Positions 9,687-17,904 of a DNA stretch of 64,000 bases are shown piece after piece (within the stretch, counting starts at the first letter, position 1; each line of letters begins with the position of its first letter). The stretch comes from Sulfuricella denitrificans (GTDB lineage: Bacteria > Pseudomonadota > Gammaproteobacteria > Burkholderiales > Sulfuricellaceae), in contig NSJJ01000001.1 in assembly GCA_002632355.1 (NCBI GenBank), positions 281,835 to 345,834 of the forward strand, written 5' to 3'. The position numbers were made by a program, and so were the translations under genes. The notes under the pieces were generated by a model. That model worked only from the letters and a program-made list of their open reading frames with translations. It did not search any database and had not been told where the DNA came from.

Positions 9687-10481
9687 ATGCTGACCGTTAC
9701 CTCTGCGCAACTCATCGGCTGGTTGACGGCATTCGTCTGGCCCATGTTCCGCATTGCTGCGCTGATTGCCAGTGCCCCGGTGCTGGGGAATCCCGGATTT
9801 CCCCGCAGCGCCAAGATGGCCCTGATCGTTGCAATTACGCTGGTTGTTGCGCCCGTGCTGGGCCCCATGCCGGAAATTGACCCGGGCTCGGCTGCCGGTT
9901 TGCTGATCCTGTCGCAGCAGATCGTGATCGGTCTTGCCATGGGACTGGCCATGCGAGTGGTATTTGTGGCTGTCGAGATGGCGGGTAGTCTGATCGGCTT
10001 GCAGATGGGGCTAGGATTTGCAACCTTTTTTGACCCGGTTAACTCAGCACAGGTACCCGTGATTGCCCAGTTTCTCGGTGTGCTTTTCTCGCTGGTTTTT
10101 CTTGCACTCAACGGGCACTTGTTCATGATCGACGCCCTTGCGGAGAGTTTCCGGGTTTTCCCTGTTTCGGCTCAACCAGTATCTTCGCTTGGCTGGAAAG
10201 TCGTGGTTGACTGGGGCGGCGAGATATTTCGTACCGGATTGCTGCTGGCTTTGCCAATGATAGCCGCACTGCTCATCGCCAATATTTCCATCGGTGTCAT
10301 GACCCGCGCCGCGCCGCAACTGAATATTTTTGCTGTGGGTTTCCCCATCACGCTGGCAGCCGGGTTTATGGTGCTATTTGTCACCCTGCCTTACATGGCA
10401 CCAATTTTTGAACACATGATGCGCGATGGGCTGGAGATGATGCTGCAGGTTGCGAGGGCAACGCAGCCATCCGGGCTGTGA
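9687..10481 (+). CDS. fliR: Flagellar export gate protein FliR
   Basis: FliR completes the FliPQR export gate in the inner membrane. The 264-residue protein contains six or so hydrophobic segments and conserved FliR/SctT stretches: FVWPMFRIAALIASAPVLGN near the N-terminus, MAGSLIGLQMGLGFATFFDP in the middle and NIFAVGFPITLAAGFMVLF near the C-terminus. It is the last flagellar gene of this block; the next gene, only 21 bp away, is a ribonucleotide reductase and not a flagellar gene. Confidence 0.97.
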   Translation: MLTVTSAQLIGWLTAFVWPMFRIAALIASAPVLGNPGFPRSAKMALIVAITLVVAPVLGPMPEIDPGSAAGLLILSQQIVIGLAMGLAMRVVFVAVEMAGSLIGLQMGLGFATFFDPVNSAQVPVIAQFLGVLFSLVFLALNGHLFMIDALAESFRVFPVSAQPVSSLGWKVVVDWGGEIFRTGLLLALPMIAALLIANISIGVMTRAAPQLNIFAVGFPITLAAGFMVLFVTLPYMAPIFEHMMRDGLEMMLQVARATQPSGL

Positions 10482-10502
10482 GAAATATGATGCTTTTCTG
10501 CC

Positions 10503-12329
10503 GTGACTGATAATGTGAGCGAATCGATTTCCAGGCAAATCTGGGAAGAAAAATATCGTTACCTCGAACAGGGTGAAATTCGCGATGCCACAATCGAGGA
10601 TACCTGGCGGCGTGTTGCCCTGGCCTTGGCCGCGGTCGAGAAGCCAGAGCATGTGGCAGCGTGGACGACCAGGTTTTATGATCTGCTGCGGGATTTCAAG
10701 TTCCTCCCGGGCGGGCGGATTCTGGCCGGGGCCGGTACCCGCCATCGCGTTACTCTGTTCAACTGTTTTGTGATGGGGCGCATTGACGATTCCATGACAG
10801 GCATTTTTGATGCCCTCAAGGAAAGTGCGTTGACCATGCAGCAGGGCGGCGGGATCGGCCTGGATTTTTCCACCTTGCGGCCACGTGGCATGGTGGCGCA
10901 GCAGGTGGGCGCAGTGGCCAGTGGCCCGCTTTCATTCATGCGCATCTGGGACAGCATGTGCAGCACCATTCTTTCCACCGGGGCGCGGCGCGGCGCCATG
11001 ATGGCGACACTGAGTTGCGATCATCCCGATATCGAGGCGTTCATCGACGCCAAGCGCGATCCTCGCTCCCTGCGGCATTTTAATCTTTCCGTTCTGGTGA
11101 GTGATGCGTTCATGGCTGCGGTGCAGGGGGATGGGGATTGGCCCCTGTTATTTCCACTGGCGCCGGATGAGGAAGCTTCGGGCGAGATTGTTGAGCGCCT
11201 CTGGCCGGGCAGTGATGCGCCGCAAGCATGCCGTGTGTTCGGACGAGTGAGGGCGCGTGCGCTGTGGGAAAAGCTGATGCACGCTGCTTATGATTGCGCC
11301 GAACCGGGCGTGATTTTCATCGATCGCGCCAATCGGCAAAATAATCTCTGGTATTGCGAACATATCAGCGCGACCAATCCCTGTGGTGAAATTCCCCTGC
11401 CCGCTTATGGCGCATGCAACCTGGGTTCCATCAACCTGACCCGTTTCATACGTCAGCCATTCAGGCCCGAAGCATCGCTGGATATGGATGCCATCAGTGA
11501 GGCCGCCGCGCTTGCCACGCGCATGCTGGACAATGTCTATGAGGTCTCGCTCTTCCCGTTGCCGCAACAGGGCGAGGCGGCGCGTGCCACACGACGTCTT
11601 GGTCTGGGCATTACGGGTCTTGCCGATGCATTGATCATGCTTGGCCTGCATTATGGCAGCCCGGAATCGCTGCGCACCGCTGATGAAATCATGGCGCGTA
11701 TCTGTCATGCGGCCTATCGGACTTCAGCCAGACTGGCGCAGAAAAAGGGTGCGTTCCCCAAACTGGAACTGGAGCGCTATCTGCACGGCGCCTTTGCCGG
11801 AAAGTTGCCGGCCGATATTCAAAGCGATATCCGCAAATACGGCATCCGTAACAGCCACCTCACTGCGATTGCGCCCGCCGGGACGATCAGCCTGCTGGCG
11901 GGCAATGTCTCCAGCGGGCTGGAGCCGGTTTATGACTGGCAATGCCAGCGTACCGTGAGGGCCGTGGATGGGAGTCTGGTCGTCCATGAAACACAGGATT
12001 ATGCCTATCGATTGTTCCGTTCCCTGCATGGCGATGGTGCGTCCTTGCCACCGGCTTTCGTGAACGCGAGCGGACTGCTTCCGGCCGATCATCTGGCGAT
12101 GCAGGCGGTATTGCAAAAACATGTGGACAGCGCCATTTCAAAAACCATCAATGTTCCGCGGGAGATCGGTTTTCCGGCTTTCAGCGAGTTGTATCTGCAT
12201 GCTTACAGGCTGGGTCTCAAGGGCTGCACTGCATTCCGTCCGAACCCGGTGACGGGGCAGGTTCTGGCAGCATCTGGCCCTTATCGTCCGGAGCGGGGCT
12301 GCTGCACACTCGAACGCGAGGCGGACTGA
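10503..12329 (+). CDS. nrdJ: Adenosylcobalamin-dependent (class II) ribonucleotide reductase
   Basis: This enzyme reduces ribonucleotides to deoxyribonucleotides with a B12-derived thiyl radical and works with or without oxygen. The 608-residue chain has the R1 barrel motifs: FLPGGRILAGAGT, TLFNCFVMG (first redox cysteine), SFMRIWDSMCSTILSTGARRG and the catalytic finger-loop NPCGEIPLPAYGACNLGSIN with the Asn-Cys-Glu triad. The C-terminus carries a vicinal Cys pair (ERGCCTLE) that could be the re-reducing disulphide. No ATP-cone domain precedes the barrel, so overall activity regulation is not evident. The start is a GTG. No small subunit gene (nrdB) is nearby, in line with class II. It follows fliR by only 21 bp, probably by chance of genome arrangement. 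Confidence 0.93.
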   Translation: MTDNVSESISRQIWEEKYRYLEQGEIRDATIEDTWRRVALALAAVEKPEHVAAWTTRFYDLLRDFKFLPGGRILAGAGTRHRVTLFNCFVMGRIDDSMTGIFDALKESALTMQQGGGIGLDFSTLRPRGMVAQQVGAVASGPLSFMRIWDSMCSTILSTGARRGAMMATLSCDHPDIEAFIDAKRDPRSLRHFNLSVLVSDAFMAAVQGDGDWPLLFPLAPDEEASGEIVERLWPGSDAPQACRVFGRVRARALWEKLMHAAYDCAEPGVIFIDRANRQNNLWYCEHISATNPCGEIPLPAYGACNLGSINLTRFIRQPFRPEASLDMDAISEAAALATRMLDNVYEVSLFPLPQQGEAARATRRLGLGITGLADALIMLGLHYGSPESLRTADEIMARICHAAYRTSARLAQKKGAFPKLELERYLHGAFAGKLPADIQSDIRKYGIRNSHLTAIAPAGTISLLAGNVSSGLEPVYDWQCQRTVRAVDGSLVVHETQDYAYRLFRSLHGDGASLPPAFVNASGLLPADHLAMQAVLQKHVDSAISKTINVPREIGFPAFSELYLHAYRLGLKGCTAFRPNPVTGQVLAASGPYRPERGCCTLEREAD

Positions 12330-12340
12330 TCCGGGGGCTG

Positions 12341-12369
12341 TTTCATAAGCCCTGATAATCGGTTAAACT
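12341..12369 (+). promoter_or_regulatory. Putative promoter of dapA
   Basis: TTTCAT (12341-12346) and TAAACT (12364-12369) are separated by 17 bp and lie 27 bp before the dapA start. The match to sigma-70 consensus is moderate, but the short gap between nrdJ and dapA holds no better candidate. Confidence 0.4.
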
Positions 12370-12395
12370 CCACATTTTTTGCGGGAAACGGCTTC

Positions 12396-13271
12396 ATGCT
12401 TAAAGGCAGTCTGGTGGCGATTGTGACGCCCATGCACGAGGATGGCAGTCTGGATCTGGACCGCCTGCGCGCACTGGTGGATTTTCATCTTGCGGAAGGC
12501 ACGGATGGCATCGTGATCGTCGGCACCACCGGCGAATCGCCGACCGTGAATTACGACGAGCATTGCCAGCTCATTCGCACGACAGTGGCACAGGTGGCTG
12601 GGCGAATCCCCGTGATTGCCGGCACCGGCGCCAATTCGACCAGCGAGGCCATCGAGCTGACCCGTTGTGCCAGGGAAGCTGGCGCCAGCGCCTGCCTGCT
12701 GGTGACACCTTACTACAACAAGCCCACCCAGGAAGGTCTTTACCGCCACTTCAGGGCAGTAGCCGAGGCCGTGGATATTCCACAGATTCTCTACAATGTT
12801 CCCGGCCGCACCGCCTGCGACCTCAGTAACGACACGGTACTGCGCCTGGCGCAGATTCCCAATATCATTGGCATCAAGGACGCGACCGGAAATCTGGAGC
12901 GCGGCACGGACCTGATCCTGCGGGCACCTGCCGGTTTCGCACTCTATTCCGGCGACGATGCCAGCGCGCTGGCATTCATGCTGCTCGGCGGCCATGGCGT
13001 GATTTCTGTAACCGCCAACGCAGCGCCGCGCAAGATGCATGAAATGTGCGCGGCGGCATTCCGCGGCGATCTGCCCACAGCGCTGGCCATTAATGCAAAA
13101 CTGTTTGCCCTGCATCAAAAACTCTTTGTGGAAGCCAATCCTATACCAGTGAAGTGGGTAGTCGAACAAATGGGACTGATTGGTAATGGCATCCGGCTTC
13201 CCCTTACACCGCTTTCGACGGCTTTTCATGACACGCTCAAGTCCGCCATGAAACAAGCAGAACTGATCTGA
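12396..13271 (+). CDS. dapA: 4-hydroxy-tetrahydrodipicolinate synthase
   Basis: DapA condenses pyruvate with aspartate semialdehyde, the first committed step to lysine and meso-diaminopimelate for peptidoglycan. The 291-residue length is typical. Visible are the N-terminal [19 protein letters not shown], the GTTGESPT motif that binds the pyruvate carboxylate, the [14 protein letters not shown] and [13 protein letters not shown] segments with the catalytic tyrosine, and the Schiff-base lysine in [11 protein letters not shown]. It precedes bamC by 9 bp, an arrangement common in beta- and gammaproteobacteria. Confidence 0.98.
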   Translation: MLKGSLVAIVTPMHEDGSLDLDRLRALVDFHLAEGTDGIVIVGTTGESPTVNYDEHCQLIRTTVAQVAGRIPVIAGTGANSTSEAIELTRCAREAGASACLLVTPYYNKPTQEGLYRHFRAVAEAVDIPQILYNVPGRTACDLSNDTVLRLAQIPNIIGIKDATGNLERGTDLILRAPAGFALYSGDDASALAFMLLGGHGVISVTANAAPRKMHEMCAAAFRGDLPTALAINAKLFALHQKLFVEANPIPVKWVVEQMGLIGNGIRLPLTPLSTAFHDTLKSAMKQAELI

Positions 13272-13280
13272 AGGTTAAAT

Positions 13281-14411
13281 ATGAAATTACGCAAACAGGT
13301 TTTTTCGATTGCACTGCTGGCACTCCTGGCGGGTTGCAGCTCTTCCTTCATGGAAGGGAAGAAAATCGATTACAAGTCTGCAGGGAAGGTTCCATCGCTC
13401 GAGGTTCCCCCTGACCTGACCGCACCTTCTACCGACGGTAAGTACGTTGTGCCGGATGTGAGCTCGCAGGGCAGCGCAACTTTTTCGACCTACAAGCGTG
13501 AACGTGCTGAGCAGCCTCAGGCTGGCAGCCCGGATTTGCTGCCGCAGCAGCCAAAGGTTACCGTGGAGCGTACGGGCAGCGAGCGCTGGCTGGTCGTGCG
13601 CGCGACCCCTGAACAGGTATGGCCGGTGGTGAAGGAGTTCTGGCAGGAACTGGGCTTCATCATCAAAACCGAATCGCCTGAATCTGGTGTGATGGAAACG
13701 GACTGGGCGGAGGATCGCGCCAAGATTCCGCAGGATGTAATCCGCAATTCATTGGGAAAAGTACTCGACAGTCTGTATTCCACTGCCGAGCGCGACAAGT
13801 TCCGTACCCGTCTGGAGCGTGGAAAAGAAGCCGCGACCACCGAGATCTATATCAGCCATCGTGGCATGTATGAAGTGCTTGAAGGCGGTGATGGCGGCAA
13901 CCGGACCATCTGGCAGCCTCGTCCGGCCGATCCGGAACTGGAAGCCGAAATGCTGCGCCGTCTCATGGTGCGTTTTGGAGTTGATGATGCGCGAGCCAAA
14001 ACGCAGCTCGCCACCGCGCCAGCAGAAGAGCGTGCCCGAATCAACCGTGCCCCGGATGGCTCGCATATGCTGCTGGTTCTGGACCCCTTCGACCGCGCCT
14101 GGCGCCGCGTTGGACTGGCCCTGGATCGCATCGGCTTCACGGTGGTCGATCGTGACCGTTCCAAAGGGCTGTACTTCGTGCGCTATGTCGATCCGGAAAT
14201 CGATGGCAGGAAAGAAGAAAAAGGCTGGCTGTCGAAACTTGCTTTCTGGAACAGTAGTGACAGCAAGGTCATGGGCAAGGAACAGTATCGAATCCAGGTC
14301 GCCGAAAGTGCCGATAGTTCGCAGGTGCAAGTCCTGAACAAGGATGGCAAGGCCGAAAATTCGGATACCGCAGCAAAAATTCTCAAGCTGCTGCACGCGC
14401 AACTCAAGTAA
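13281..14411 (+). CDS. bamC: Outer membrane assembly lipoprotein BamC
   Basis: BamC (NlpB) is an accessory lipoprotein of the BAM complex that inserts beta-barrel proteins into the outer membrane. The 376-residue precursor has a lipoprotein signal with the lipobox LLAGC (Cys19), an unstructured stretch with the conserved VPSLEVPPDLTAPS segment that binds BamD, and two helix-grip domains (about residues 100-185 and 250-345). The dapA-bamC order supports the call. The TAA stop overlaps the ATG of the next gene by one base. Confidence 0.95.
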   Translation: MKLRKQVFSIALLALLAGCSSSFMEGKKIDYKSAGKVPSLEVPPDLTAPSTDGKYVVPDVSSQGSATFSTYKRERAEQPQAGSPDLLPQQPKVTVERTGSERWLVVRATPEQVWPVVKEFWQELGFIIKTESPESGVMETDWAEDRAKIPQDVIRNSLGKVLDSLYSTAERDKFRTRLERGKEAATTEIYISHRGMYEVLEGGDGGNRTIWQPRPADPELEAEMLRRLMVRFGVDDARAKTQLATAPAEERARINRAPDGSHMLLVLDPFDRAWRRVGLALDRIGFTVVDRDRSKGLYFVRYVDPEIDGRKEEKGWLSKLAFWNSSDSKVMGKEQYRIQVAESADSSQVQVLNKDGKAENSDTAAKILKLLHAQLK

Positions 14412-15178
14412 TGAGGTTCGCTTCCCTAGGAAGCGGTAGCCGTGGCAATGCACTGGTTGTTGAGTCAGGTCGGACCAGAGTGATGCTGGACTGCGGTTTC
14501 GCGATACGCGAAACCGTGCGTCGGCTGGCACGGCTGGGACTGGTGGCCGAGGATATCAGCGCAATTGTTGTCACGCACGAGCATTCCGATCATATCGGCG
14601 GCGTCGCGGCTTTTTCACGCAAATACAATCTACCCGTCTGGCTTACTCACGGCACCTTCAGTAGCAGCGCATCGCAATTCAGGGATGCCCAAGTCGTACA
14701 TCTGTTCGATTGTCATCACCGCTTTACGATTGGCGATGTCGAAATCGAGCCTTATCCCGTTCCCCATGATGCTCGTGAACCTTCTCAATTCGTATTTGGC
14801 GATGGCGCCCGGCGCCTTGGCGTGCTCACCGATGCCGGGTGCTCGACGCCTCATATCGAGGCTACGCTGGACCGTTGTGATGCCCTGGTGCTGGAATGCA
14901 ATCATGATGTTGATATGCTGCGCAACGGCCCATATCCACCGGGTCTCAAACAGCGGGTTGCAGGCCGTTTTGGACATCTGGATAACGAAGCTTCAGCTGC
15001 TTTGCTGGCAAGGCTGGACACGAGCATGTTGCAGCACGTGATCGCCGCCCATCTGAGTGACAAGAACAATCTGCCTCATCTTGCGCGAAAGGCGTTGAGC
15101 AGGGTGCTGAATTGCAAAGAGGAATGGATCGGAATCGCTGAACAGGAAGCCGGTTTTGATTGGCGGCAGGTGCTTTAA
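14411..15178 (+). CDS. Metallo-beta-lactamase-fold hydrolase (YycJ/WalJ-like)
   Basis: This is a binuclear-metal hydrolase of the MBL superfamily; the WalJ/YycJ group is thought to act on nucleic acids (5'-exonuclease-like), but the substrate here is not known. The 255-residue sequence starts MRFASLGSGSRGNALVVES, as in this group, and contains the metal motif THEHSDHIGG at residues 55-64, DAGCSTPHIE and a late HLSDKNN. Length fits the single-domain subfamily. It is coupled to bamC by a one-base overlap and followed by a terminator. Confidence 0.88.
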   Translation: MRFASLGSGSRGNALVVESGRTRVMLDCGFAIRETVRRLARLGLVAEDISAIVVTHEHSDHIGGVAAFSRKYNLPVWLTHGTFSSSASQFRDAQVVHLFDCHHRFTIGDVEIEPYPVPHDAREPSQFVFGDGARRLGVLTDAGCSTPHIEATLDRCDALVLECNHDVDMLRNGPYPPGLKQRVAGRFGHLDNEASAALLARLDTSMLQHVIAAHLSDKNNLPHLARKALSRVLNCKEEWIGIAEQEAGFDWRQVL

Positions 15179-15220
15179 GCGCCGATTTCAATAGGCGCCA
15201 AGTCGCTGCCATCGCAAATA

Positions 15221-15248
15221 AAAAAGCCAGCCCGAAGGCTGGCTTTTT
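15221..15248. terminator. Bidirectional intrinsic terminator
   Basis: The stem AGCCAGC/GCTGGCT with loop CCGAAG is flanked by A-rich sequence on the left and TTTTT on the right, so it works on both strands. It sits between the plus-strand MBL gene and the minus-strand lipoprotein gene, as expected for convergent genes. Confidence 0.85.
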
Positions 15249-15267
15249 CTATGCGCTAAACCTTGAA

Positions 15268-15510
15268 TTACTTGGCAGCGGCAGGTGCGTCAGCAGCAGG
15301 TGCAGGAGCAGCAGCGTCAGCAGCAGGTGCAGGAGCAGCAGCGTCAGCAGCAGGTGCAGGAGCAGCAGCGTCAGCAGCAGGAGCAGCAGCAGGAGCCGGT
15401 GCTTCAACAGCAGGTGCAGGAGCAGGAGCGGCAGGAGCAGCTTCTTCTTTTTTGCCACATGCAGACAGGGACAGAGCCAACAGAGCGGCGAGCAGTACGG
15501 AATGTTTCAT
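15268..15510 (-). CDS. Small Ala/Pro-rich lipoprotein with 9-residue repeats
   Basis: The 80-residue product begins with a short signal peptide and a lipobox LSAC (Cys18), followed by GKKEE and then a mature part made almost only of Ala, Pro, Asp and Glu. Three perfect 27-bp units encode nine-residue repeats of the ADAAAPAPA type. The mature chain is expected to be unfolded, acidic and anchored to a membrane. A good ribosome binding site (AAAGGAAAG) lies 5 bp upstream on the minus strand. The lipobox and RBS argue for a real gene despite the low complexity. Similar small lipoproteins are common but have no known function. Confidence 0.75.
   Translation of the reverse strand: MKHSVLLAALLALSLSACGKKEEAAPAAPAPAPAVEAPAPAAAPAADAAAPAPAADAAAPAPAADAAAPAPAADAPAAAK
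15291..15371. repeat. Three perfect 27-bp tandem repeats
   Basis: Three identical 27-bp units occupy 15291-15317, 15318-15344 and 15345-15371, followed by degenerate copies up to about 15420. They lie in the reading frame of the lipoprotein and encode a nine-residue Ala/Pro/Asp repeat. Confidence 0.95.
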
Positions 15511-15709
15511 TGTTTCTTTCCTTTGAAAAATTACATGTAATTACGATAAATGTTGCCGGCTATTCCAATTATGAGTTGGGGCGCCAACCGACGCGGAGAA
15601 TTCTATACACCTTCGTAATAAAATGCTATAGCGTACCCGGAAAAATTATTATGAATAAATAATTAATGGGCGTGACCACAGAAAATTTATTCGAAATCTT
15701 CAGGTTTCA

Positions 15710-16213
15710 TCATAAGCCCAGTGTGGTCGGTGGCGCTGCGGGTTCTGACAGTTCCAGAATTTCGTTGAAGCGCCTCACAAGGTTCAGGGCGGATTCCTTG
15801 TCATTGAGACTCAATGCGGCACGCGGATGGTCGTAATGAAAGCGATGCAGGAAATGGGCGTCGTCCGCGATGATGAAAGGGTCTGTTGCGATACGCGCTT
15901 CGGCGGTCGTCTGGAAAATGCTGATGGCGTGACTGAATTGCCGGATCAGATTCATCATGCGCGGACATTCACCGGTCAGGTAGCGGGTGTCGTGGAGGAC
16001 GATAAGCAGCGTGTTTGCGCGATTTCCCAGGAGAAAATTTTGCAGCAGTTCGAAGCGCTGCTGGCTGTTGTAGCCTTCATTGCGCAGGTCGTAATCAAAA
16101 ATTCGCAACTGATGGCGGGCCTGCTGGATGAGCGTATTGATTGCCTGTTCATATTCCAGTGGTCCTTCCAGGCGTTGATATACGGGTTCGTCAGGCTTGG
16201 TCGGTTCGGACAT
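15710..16213 (-). CDS. Conserved hypothetical protein (DUF7931-like)
   Basis: I do not recognise a biochemical function. The start at 16213 (MSEPTKPDEPVYQRL) has a GGAG 8 bp upstream and lies 5 bp after the stop of the hydroxylase gene, giving 167 residues. The protein is soluble, without a signal peptide, and contains LIQQARHQLRIFDYDLRNEG and LLIVLHDTRYLTGECPRMM. The start of the domain (residues that list 'arrays of arginine-rich helix then FDYDL') resembles phospholipase-D-like proteins that have lost the HKD catalytic motif, as in the DUF7931 family. It probably shares a transcript with the uL16 hydroxylase. Confidence 0.7.
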   Translation of the reverse strand: MSEPTKPDEPVYQRLEGPLEYEQAINTLIQQARHQLRIFDYDLRNEGYNSQQRFELLQNFLLGNRANTLLIVLHDTRYLTGECPRMMNLIRQFSHAISIFQTTAEARIATDPFIIADDAHFLHRFHYDHPRAALSLNDKESALNLVRRFNEILELSEPAAPPTTLGL

Positions 16214-16218
16214 GGGGC

Positions 16219-17349
16219 TTACTCCAGTACGATATAACCCGCACAGTACCACTGGTGCAGCAGGTTTTCCACTTCGCTGCCCAATTCAGTGCCGGGCGGC
16301 AATTCACGCCGGTCTGCCAGTCTGGTGAGCAGACTGTTGCAGGCCTGGCTGGCATCGATGCTTTCGCCGTTGAGATAGAACGTGTCGGAATGGAATAGCA
16401 TCAGGCTTTTGAGGTCAAGTTGAATCCCGGTTTCTTTTGCACGTTGTGCAAATTTTGCCAAAGAAAGCGGCCGTGCAGGCGGGTCGAAAAAAACGCTGTT
16501 TTTGGGTTCGGTAAGATATTTGCCGAGAAAGCGTGCCACCTGATCCTGATCCCAGCGTATCTGGCTGAGTATTCTGCTTACCTGACGCACCATGGCAGTG
16601 CTGATCTGGGCCGGGTGAGCCTGGGTTTTCAGGCCCGGGTCATGGTAGATGCCATCGAGCCTGATTTCGTCCTGCAGGTGAACCAGGAACTGGGTGGCGA
16701 GTTCCTGCGCGTAAGGCGCCTGGAAGCCGACCGAATAGGTCATGCAATGGTCCTGCGCCAACCCGTAGTGGGCGCATTGCGGCGGCAGGTAGAGCAGATC
16801 TCCGGGGCCGGTGATCCATTCCTGCTCCGGCTGGAAATTCTGCAGGATGCGTAGCGGTGCGCCGGGCAGCAGGCTCTGGTCGCCCTGGGTGCTGATTTGC
16901 CAGCGGCGATGTCCCATGCCCTGAATCAGGAAGACGTCATAGGGGTCGAAATGCGGCCCGACGCTGCCTCCCCTGGGCGCGTAGCTGACCATCAGGTCAT
17001 CCAGCCGGGCACGCGGAATGAAGTTGAACTGGTCAAGCAATTGCGCGCCTTCCCGCAGGAACAGGTTGACGCCTTGCACCAGCAGTGTCCAGCGGGTTTG
17101 CGGCAAACGCTGAAAATCTTCTTCGCTAAACGGGCCGCGCCGAAGCAGCCATTTATCTCCCTTGTTCTGCACCAGTCGGGCTTCTGCTTCTTCCAGACAT
17201 GCCAGGCCGGCCAGTTCATCCGGGCTGAGCAGTCCATCGAAGCCCGGGAAGGCGTTGCGTACCAGAAGGGGTTTTTTCTGCCAGTAATCACGCAGGAATT
17301 GTTCCGCCGTGAGGCCGCCAAGGGAGGAGAGTCGCATGGTTGTAACCAT
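16219..17349 (-). CDS. roxA: Cupin-domain ribosomal protein uL16 arginine hydroxylase (RoxA/YcfD-like)
   Basis: RoxA/YcfD is a JmjC-type, Fe(II)- and 2-oxoglutarate-dependent oxygenase that hydroxylates an arginine of ribosomal protein uL16. The protein has up to 376 residues: LTAEQFLRDYWQKKPLLVRNAF near the start, the facial-triad HFD of VGPHFDPYDVFLIQ, the third ligand probably in PPQCAHYGLA, and a C-terminal winged-helix dimerisation region. Two starts are possible, 17349 (MVTTMRLS) and 17337 (MRLSSLGG); neither has a clear ribosome binding site. It is divergent from bcp. Confidence 0.88.
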   Translation of the reverse strand: MVTTMRLSSLGGLTAEQFLRDYWQKKPLLVRNAFPGFDGLLSPDELAGLACLEEAEARLVQNKGDKWLLRRGPFSEEDFQRLPQTRWTLLVQGVNLFLREGAQLLDQFNFIPRARLDDLMVSYAPRGGSVGPHFDPYDVFLIQGMGHRRWQISTQGDQSLLPGAPLRILQNFQPEQEWITGPGDLLYLPPQCAHYGLAQDHCMTYSVGFQAPYAQELATQFLVHLQDEIRLDGIYHDPGLKTQAHPAQISTAMVRQVSRILSQIRWDQDQVARFLGKYLTEPKNSVFFDPPARPLSLAKFAQRAKETGIQLDLKSLMLFHSDTFYLNGESIDASQACNSLLTRLADRRELPPGTELGSEVENLLHQWYCAGYIVLE

Positions 17350-17433
17350 TCGAAGTGGTAAGACCGAAAGTATAGCAGTTTGGCAAAATCAGTTAGAATG
17401 TGCGCGCCATATCCTTCAACGATTGAGACCCTG
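17350..17433. promoter_or_regulatory. Divergent promoter region roxA/bcp
   Basis: This short gap must drive both genes. For the minus strand, TATACT (17369-17374 read on the other strand) is a good -10 box. For the plus strand, TAGAAT (17394-17399) is a possible -10 box about 35 bp before the bcp start. Neither has a convincing -35 hexamer. Confidence 0.35.
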
Positions 17434-17904
17434 ATGCTAGAAACCGGACAACCCGCCCCTTCTTTTTGCCTGCCTGATTCCGATATGGAAATGCTGGGCC
17501 TGGAGGATTTCAAGGGCAAGAATCTGATCCTTTATTTCTATCCCAAGGACGATACGCCCGGATGCACGATTCAGGCGACCGAGTTCAGCGAACTGGAAGA
17601 GGATCTTGCCCACCAGGATACGGTGGTGCTTGGGGTAAGCCGCGATGATTGCATTTCCCATGCCGCATTTCGTGATAAGCATGGTCTGTCGGTCAGGCTG
17701 CTCGCTGACACGGAGGGTGAAATGTGTGAAGCATACGGGGTGTGGCAGGAAAAAGAAAAGGACGGCGTGAAGAAAATGGGGATCGTGCGCTCCACTTTTA
17801 TTATTGATAAGCAGGGTGTATTGCGTCACGCGCTTTACGGCGTGAGTCCCCGCGGCCATGCCGCCGAAGCGATGCGTCTTGTGCAAAACCTGGAGCAAGC
17901 ATGA
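17434..17904 (+). CDS. bcp: Peroxiredoxin, BCP/PrxQ family
   Basis: This thiol peroxidase reduces hydrogen peroxide and organic peroxides using thioredoxin. I start it at the ATG at 17434 (MLETGQPAPSF, 156 residues), the usual BCP N-terminus; upstream codons are in the promoter region. The peroxidatic cysteine is Cys44 in DDTPGCTIQATEF. The classical resolving cysteine five residues later is replaced by Thr49, so this is a 1-Cys-type or atypical BCP unless Cys12 or the cysteine in EMCEAYG takes part. The later GVWQEKEKDGVKKMGIVRST segment is typical. It overlaps the next gene by 4 bp. Confidence 0.95.
   Translation: MLETGQPAPSFCLPDSDMEMLGLEDFKGKNLILYFYPKDDTPGCTIQATEFSELEEDLAHQDTVVLGVSRDDCISHAAFRDKHGLSVRLLADTEGEMCEAYGVWQEKEKDGVKKMGIVRSTFIIDKQGVLRHALYGVSPRGHAAEAMRLVQNLEQA

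Noticed and set aside
15291..15371. CRISPR-like tandem repeat
   Set aside because: The repeats are directly adjacent without spacers and lie in a coding frame.
15160..15662. Plus-strand open frames rich in Ser/Arg or Gln across the 27-bp repeats
   Set aside because: They are products of the repeat composition; the minus-strand frame has a lipobox and ribosome binding site.
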